Positions 59,869 through 64,000 of a stretch of 64,000 nucleotides of DNA are shown piece after piece (position 1 is the stretch's first letter; each line of letters opens with the position of its first letter). Source of the DNA: Arenimonas sp049195245. Lineage in GTDB: Bacteria; Pseudomonadota; Gammaproteobacteria; Xanthomonadales; Xanthomonadaceae. The position numbers were made by a program, and so were the translations under genes. The notes under the pieces were generated by a model, which was not told the DNA's origin, did not search any database, and saw nothing but the letters and a program-made list of their open reading frames with translations. The stretch covers positions 124,001 through 188,000 of the forward strand of contig NZ_JBMIRR010000027.1 in the NCBI RefSeq assembly GCF_049195245.1, in the 5' to 3' direction.

Positions 59869-61938
59869 TCAGACCGGCACATGGTCGGCGGGAATCGGTT
59901 GCGCCGGCCGTTCGGTGTCGCTGCGCTGCGGATTGCGCCGCGCCTTCGCGATTGCCGTGACCGCGTAGAACAGGATGCTGGCCACCACCATCAGGAACAG
60001 GGCGGTCAGCCCGGTGTTGAGGTAGCCGTTGGACACGATGTGCTGCATCTGGTCCATGGACTTGGCCGGCGCCAGCAACTGGCCGTCGGCCATCGCCGCC
60101 TGGTACCGGCGCGCCTGCGCCATGAAGCCCAGTGCCGGATCGGGATCGAAGATCTTGATCAGGCCCGCCGTGGTGGTGCAGATCAGCAGCCACACCGCCG
60201 GCACCGCCGTCACCCACGCGTAGCGCTCGCGCTTGAGCTTGAACAGAACCACCGTGGCCAGCATCAGCGCGATGCCCGCCAGCATCTGGTTGGAGATGCC
60301 GAACAGCGGCCACAGCGTGTTGATGCCGCCCAGCGGATCCACCACGCCCTGGTAGAGCAGGTAGCCCCACAGCGCCACGCAGCCGGCGGTGGCCACCAGG
60401 TTGGCCAGCCAGTTCTCGGTGCGGCGCATCGCCGGCACGAAGGTGCCCAGCAGGTCCTGCAGCATGAAGCGGCCGGCGCGGGTGCCGGCATCCACCGCCG
60501 TCAGGATGAACAGCGCCTCGAACAGGATCGCGAAGTGGTACCAGAAGGCCATCGTGCCTTCGCCCGGGATGACCTGGTGCAGGATCTGCGCAATGCCCAC
60601 CGCCAGCGTGGGCGCGCCGCCCGCGCGTGAGAGGATGGTGGATTCGCCGATGTCGTCGGCGGTCTGCTGCAGCATTTCCGGCGTGATCGAGAAGCCCCAC
60701 TGCGTCACCGTGGCCGCGACCGTCTGCACGTCGGCGCCGACCACCGCCGCCGGGCTGTTCATCGCGAAGTAGACGCCGGGCTCGATCACCGACGCGGCCA
60801 CCATCGCCATGATCGCCACGAACGATTCCATCAGCATGCCGCCGTAGCCGATGTAGCGGGCGTGGCTTTCATTGGCCAGCAGCTTGGGCGTGGTGCCCGA
60901 GGCGATCAGCGCATGGAAGCCCGACACCGCGCCACAGGCGATGGTGATGAACAGGAAGGGGAACATGCCGCCCTTCCACACCGGGCCGCTGCCGTCGGTG
61001 AACTGGGTCAGCGCCGGCATCTTCAGGTCCGGGTTGATCAGCAGGATGCCGATCGCCAGGCCCACGATGGTGCCGATCTTGAGGAAGGTGGACAGGTAGT
61101 CGCGCGGCGCCAGCAGCAGCCACACCGGCAGCACCGCGGCCACGAAGCCGTAGCCCACCAGCATCCAGGTGATCTGCACGCCGGTGAAGGTGAAGGCCGG
61201 GCCCCAGGTGGGATGCGCCGCCACTTCGCCGCCGAGCCAGATTGAACCCAGCAGCAGCACCAGTCCCACCACCGAGATCTCGCCGATCTTCCCGGGCCGC
61301 AGGTAGCGCATGTACAGGCCCATCATGATCGCGATCGGAATGGTCGCGATCACGGTGAACATGCCCCAGGGACTCTCCGCCAGCGCCTTGACCACGATCA
61401 GCGACAGCACCGCCAGGATGATGATCATGATCAGGAACACGCCGAACAGGGCGATGGTGCCGGGCACGCGGCCCATTTCCTCGCGCACCAGGTCGCCCAG
61501 CGACCGGCCGTCGCGGCGGCTGGAAATGAACAGCACCATGAAATCCTGCACCGCGCCCGCCAGCACCACGCCCGCGATCAGCCAGAGCGTGCCGGGCAGG
61601 TAGCCCATCTGCGCCGCCAGCACCGGCCCCACCAGCGGCCCGGCGCCGGCGATGGCGGCGAAGTGGTGGCCGAACAGCACGTGCTTGTTGGTGGGCACGT
61701 AGTCCAGGCCGTCGTTGTTGAGCACCGCCGGCGTGGCGCGGTTCGGGTCCAGTCCCATCACGCGGGTGGCGATGAACAGGCCGTAGTAGCGGTAGGCCAC
61801 CAGGTAGATCGAGACCGAGGCCACCACGATCCACAGCGCGCTGACGCTCTCGCCGCGGCGCAGCGCCACCGTGCCCAGCGCGAAGGCGCCGACGATGGCC
61901 AGCAGGATCCACAGCAGGTGGCGCGTGAGCTTGTTCAT
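59869..61938 (-). CDS. cstA: Carbon starvation protein A (peptide/pyruvate transporter)
   Basis: A 689-residue membrane transporter of the CstA family with about 16-18 helices. Landmarks: DYVPTNKHVLFGHHFAAIAG, GPLVGPVLAAQMGYLPGTLW, DGRSLGDLVREEMG and, further on, GGMLMESFVAIMAMVAAS. Members import peptides or pyruvate under carbon limitation; in E. coli cstA is cAMP-CRP controlled, but no binding site stands out here. Followed at 10 bases by the YbdD-like gene. Confidence 0.95.
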   Translation of the reverse strand: MNKLTRHLLWILLAIVGAFALGTVALRRGESVSALWIVVASVSIYLVAYRYYGLFIATRVMGLDPNRATPAVLNNDGLDYVPTNKHVLFGHHFAAIAGAGPLVGPVLAAQMGYLPGTLWLIAGVVLAGAVQDFMVLFISSRRDGRSLGDLVREEMGRVPGTIALFGVFLIMIIILAVLSLIVVKALAESPWGMFTVIATIPIAIMMGLYMRYLRPGKIGEISVVGLVLLLGSIWLGGEVAAHPTWGPAFTFTGVQITWMLVGYGFVAAVLPVWLLLAPRDYLSTFLKIGTIVGLAIGILLINPDLKMPALTQFTDGSGPVWKGGMFPFLFITIACGAVSGFHALIASGTTPKLLANESHARYIGYGGMLMESFVAIMAMVAASVIEPGVYFAMNSPAAVVGADVQTVAATVTQWGFSITPEMLQQTADDIGESTILSRAGGAPTLAVGIAQILHQVIPGEGTMAFWYHFAILFEALFILTAVDAGTRAGRFMLQDLLGTFVPAMRRTENWLANLVATAGCVALWGYLLYQGVVDPLGGINTLWPLFGISNQMLAGIALMLATVVLFKLKRERYAWVTAVPAVWLLICTTTAGLIKIFDPDPALGFMAQARRYQAAMADGQLLAPAKSMDQMQHIVSNGYLNTGLTALFLMVVASILFYAVTAIAKARRNPQRSDTERPAQPIPADHVPV

Positions 61939-62043
61939 GCCGGCTTTCCGTCGAGGGGCGTGCGGCCAGTCTAGGCGGGTCGCCGCCGCGAAGCATCCGG
62001 TGTGCCGCGCAGGCTTGCGCAGGCGCAGGTCCCGGCGGCGCGC

Positions 62044-64000
62044 TCAGTCGATCGTGTAGCCGAGCCGCCGCGCGTGCGCGCCCAGCGTGTCCATCCACGG
62101 CTGCAGCTGGTCGCGATAGCGCAGCCAGCGCGCTGCGGCGCGGCGGGGTCCGCGGTGGGCCGGCGCGTCCGCGCGCGGAGCCTCGGGCGCGCCCTCGAGA
62201 CCGAGGAAGGCGAAGACTTCCGCCAGCGCGGATTCAGGCGACTCGGCCAGCGACTCGTAGCGCACCTGGGCCAGCGGCAGCGTGATGCGAGGCTGCAGGC
62301 GCTGCCACAGGCCCATCACCGCGTCGTAGCTGCGCACGGCGCCGGCCAGGCTGTGGAAGTTGATGCCCGCCTCGCCCATGGCTTCGGCACGCATGAAGTT
62401 GGCCAGCACCACGTCGCAGGGATGGCGCAGCGACCACAGCAGGCGCGCGCGTGGGAACAGCGCCTGCACCAGCCCCACGTGCAGCGTGTGCAGCGGGGCC
62501 CGGTCCACGACCTGGGTGCCGGCGGCGACGCCCAGGCGCGAGAGCGCCAGGCGATAGGAGCGTCGCAGCGCCATGCGGTCGGTGCGGTCCAGGCGCGCGA
62601 TGGCGCCGGGATAGCCGCCGGGCAGGCCAGCGATGATGCCCACCACCGGCGCCAGCGTGGGCTGGTCCACGCAAAGGCCCAGGGCCGGATGCCGGCGCAG
62701 CGCCGCGTCCAGCGAAGCGTGGTCCGAACGGGGAAAGCCGAACTGGAAACAAAGGTCGGCGCCGGTGTCGCCATCGCCGTCGTCCACGCCGTCCAGGCCG
62801 GGCGCGCCGTCCTTCAGCCAGGCCTGCACCTCGTCCACCCGATGGAACAGCGCCTCGGCGTCCGGCTTGCGGAAGCTCAGGTTGGCCGCGGCCAGCTGGT
62901 TGGAGGCCTCGAAGGCGCGGAAGGCCTCGTCGCTGCGGGCGTTGCGGTCCAGCACCCGGCCCAGTTCGTGCTCGTAGCGCTGGCGCACGCGCGGCGTGAT
63001 CTTGCGCGCGTCCAGCCGCCGCAGCCGCGCCTCCGCGCCCAGGCTGTCGCCGCGGCGACGGTCCAGCCGCGCGGCCTGCACGTTGAGCAGGGCGTGCTGC
63101 GGCGCCAGCGTCAGCCCGGTCTGCACCGCCTGCTGCGCATGCGGCAGGTCGTCGAGCGCCTGGTAGACGATGGCCAGCTCGGCCCAGGCGTCGGGATCGT
63201 CGCCGCGCAGCTTGAGTGCCTGCTGCAGCGAACGCTTCGCGGCCTCGTACTCGCGCTGCTCGCTCAGCAGCGTGCCCAGGTAGTAATGCGCCCACTGGTG
63301 CAGGGGATCGAGCTCGAGCGCACGCTGCAGTCGCTGGCGGCCTTTCGCCAGCTGGCCGAGGCGCTGCAGGCAGGCGCCGGCGTTGACCATCGCCTCGACA
63401 TCGTCGCGGTTGAGCTTGAGCAGGGACTCGAAGCAGGCCAGAGCCTCGCCGGGCTGGTCCATCGCGTACAGGTTGATGCCCAGGTTCAGGCGCGCCGAGC
63501 GGTAGCCGGGCGAGATCGCCAGCGCACGCTGCAGGGCCTCGCAGGAGCGTTCCAGCTCGCCGTTGGCGCGCAGCGAATGCGCCAGGTTGTGCCAGGCCTC
63601 GGGATAGCGCGGATCGGCGTGCACGGCGCGCTCGAACTCGGCCAGGCCGCCGGCGGTATTGCCCTGGTTGTGCAGTGCGCGGCCCAGGTGGTTGTGGGCC
63701 GGGGCATGGGCGGGGGCGATCGCCAGCGCGCGGCGGCAGGTGGCGGCCGCGCCGGCGTAGTCGCGCGCCAGGTGCTGTTCGAAGGCGGTGGCGACGAGGC
63801 TGCGCGGCTCCTCATCCGACCGGGGCCGCATGCGGATCACGGCCACGGCCTCGGCGTTGCGGCGCTCGCCGACCAGCTGCTCGCGTGCGCGCTCGTTGCA
63901 GATCGGATCGGTGCCGAACTCGCGCAGGATGGCCAGCGCGCCTTCGGCGTCGCCGGCGCGCAGGCGCAGCCAGCCCAGGTGCCAGGCCGCGGTGGGGTCG
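62044..64000 (-). CDS. TPR-sulfotransferase fusion protein (partial)
   Basis: The open frame reaches the right window edge; the GTG at 63846 is only the first start codon inside the window, and upstream codons (DPTAAWHLGWLRLRAGD...) are clearly more TPR. About 650 residues are visible. The N-terminal part is TPR repeats (AEWHN-type, HNHLGRALHNQGNTAGGLAE, HYYLGTLLSEQREYEAAKRS); the last 260 residues are a sulfotransferase-like domain with LLWSLRHPCDVVLANFMRAE (3'-phosphate binding type). The PAPS loop is unusual: FPRSDHASL where FPRSGTTL is expected. Sulfotransferases of this type may modify surface or signalling molecules; the substrate is unknown. Confidence 0.88.
   Translation of the reverse strand, partial: DPTAAWHLGWLRLRAGDAEGALAILREFGTDPICNERAREQLVGERRNAEAVAVIRMRPRSDEEPRSLVATAFEQHLARDYAGAAATCRRALAIAPAHAPAHNHLGRALHNQGNTAGGLAEFERAVHADPRYPEAWHNLAHSLRANGELERSCEALQRALAISPGYRSARLNLGINLYAMDQPGEALACFESLLKLNRDDVEAMVNAGACLQRLGQLAKGRQRLQRALELDPLHQWAHYYLGTLLSEQREYEAAKRSLQQALKLRGDDPDAWAELAIVYQALDDLPHAQQAVQTGLTLAPQHALLNVQAARLDRRRGDSLGAEARLRRLDARKITPRVRQRYEHELGRVLDRNARSDEAFRAFEASNQLAAANLSFRKPDAEALFHRVDEVQAWLKDGAPGLDGVDDGDGDTGADLCFQFGFPRSDHASLDAALRRHPALGLCVDQPTLAPVVGIIAGLPGGYPGAIARLDRTDRMALRRSYRLALSRLGVAAGTQVVDRAPLHTLHVGLVQALFPRARLLWSLRHPCDVVLANFMRAEAMGEAGINFHSLAGAVRSYDAVMGLWQRLQPRITLPLAQVRYESLAESPESALAEVFAFLGLEGAPEAPRADAPAHRGPRRAAARWLRYRDQLQPWMDTLGAHARRLGYTID

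Overview
The window is about 64 kb of very GC-rich chromosome from what looks like a gammaproteobacterium of the Xanthomonadaceae/Lysobacteraceae group (Lysobacter, Luteimonas or Pseudoxanthomonas-like). I infer this from the gene order kdsA - small membrane gene - eno - ftsB - ispD - ispF - truD - surE - pcm - VTT gene - nlpD, from hfq-hflX-hflK-hflC-purA, from the style of the intergenic palindromes and from the proteins themselves. Genes are dense and many overlap by 1-4 bases. I saw no rRNA, tRNA, prophage, insertion sequence or CRISPR array.

Layout. 1-331 is the 3' end of a membrane sensor-like protein, followed by a MAPEG protein. 849-9627 (minus strand) is a complete seven-gene Wsp surface-sensing operon, wspA-B-C-D-E-F-R, ending in a diguanylate cyclase. 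9.7-16.8 kb holds an Old Yellow Enzyme homologue with a DUF1415 partner, an acyl-CoA dehydrogenase, a DUF885 lipoprotein peptidase and a BaiN/HI0933-like flavoprotein. 16.8-25.3 kb holds a membrane-anchored unknown, two DEAD-box RNA helicases (deaD-like and rhlE-like), a HemJ/CopD-like protein and three transporters. 25.7-32.8 kb is a mixed metabolic stretch: DUF1232, thioesterase, DUF454, NlpC/P60, SlyD-like FKBP, DUF418, DadA-like oxidase, N-formylglutamate amidohydrolase and an exported unknown.

32.9-50.2 kb is core housekeeping: parE (minus), then a long plus-strand series pyrG-kdsA-(TM)-eno-ftsB-ispD-ispF-truD, surE-pcm-(VTT)-nlpD, and rlmE-ftsH-folP, with a small lipoprotein gene and minus-strand Smr, Mth938-like and yhbY genes between. 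50.3-64.0 kb has an AlkB-type membrane hydroxylase, putP, miaA-hfq-hflX-hflK-hflC-purA, an exported unknown, cstA with its small YbdD/YjiX partner, and a TPR-sulfotransferase running off the right edge.

How they work together. The Wsp genes form one translationally coupled surface-sensing circuit: receptor WspA, couplers WspB/D, methyltransferase WspC, hybrid kinase WspE, methylesterase WspF and output cyclase WspR. Its WspF receiver carries Glu where the phospho-accepting Asp is expected, which could change how the circuit adapts. The central clusters supply nucleotides (pyrG, purA), LPS precursor (kdsA), isoprenoids (ispD/F), division proteins (ftsB, nlpD), RNA modification (truD, rlmE, miaA), and protein quality control (ftsH, hflK/C, pcm, surE).

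The most notable non-coding features are two intergenic inverted repeats built on a GCGGATAA-type unit, one perfect 30-bp inverted repeat containing a GGGGTCAGAGTACGTTTATC core, and a cluster of DnaA-box-like sequences between the convergent folP and alkB-like genes.
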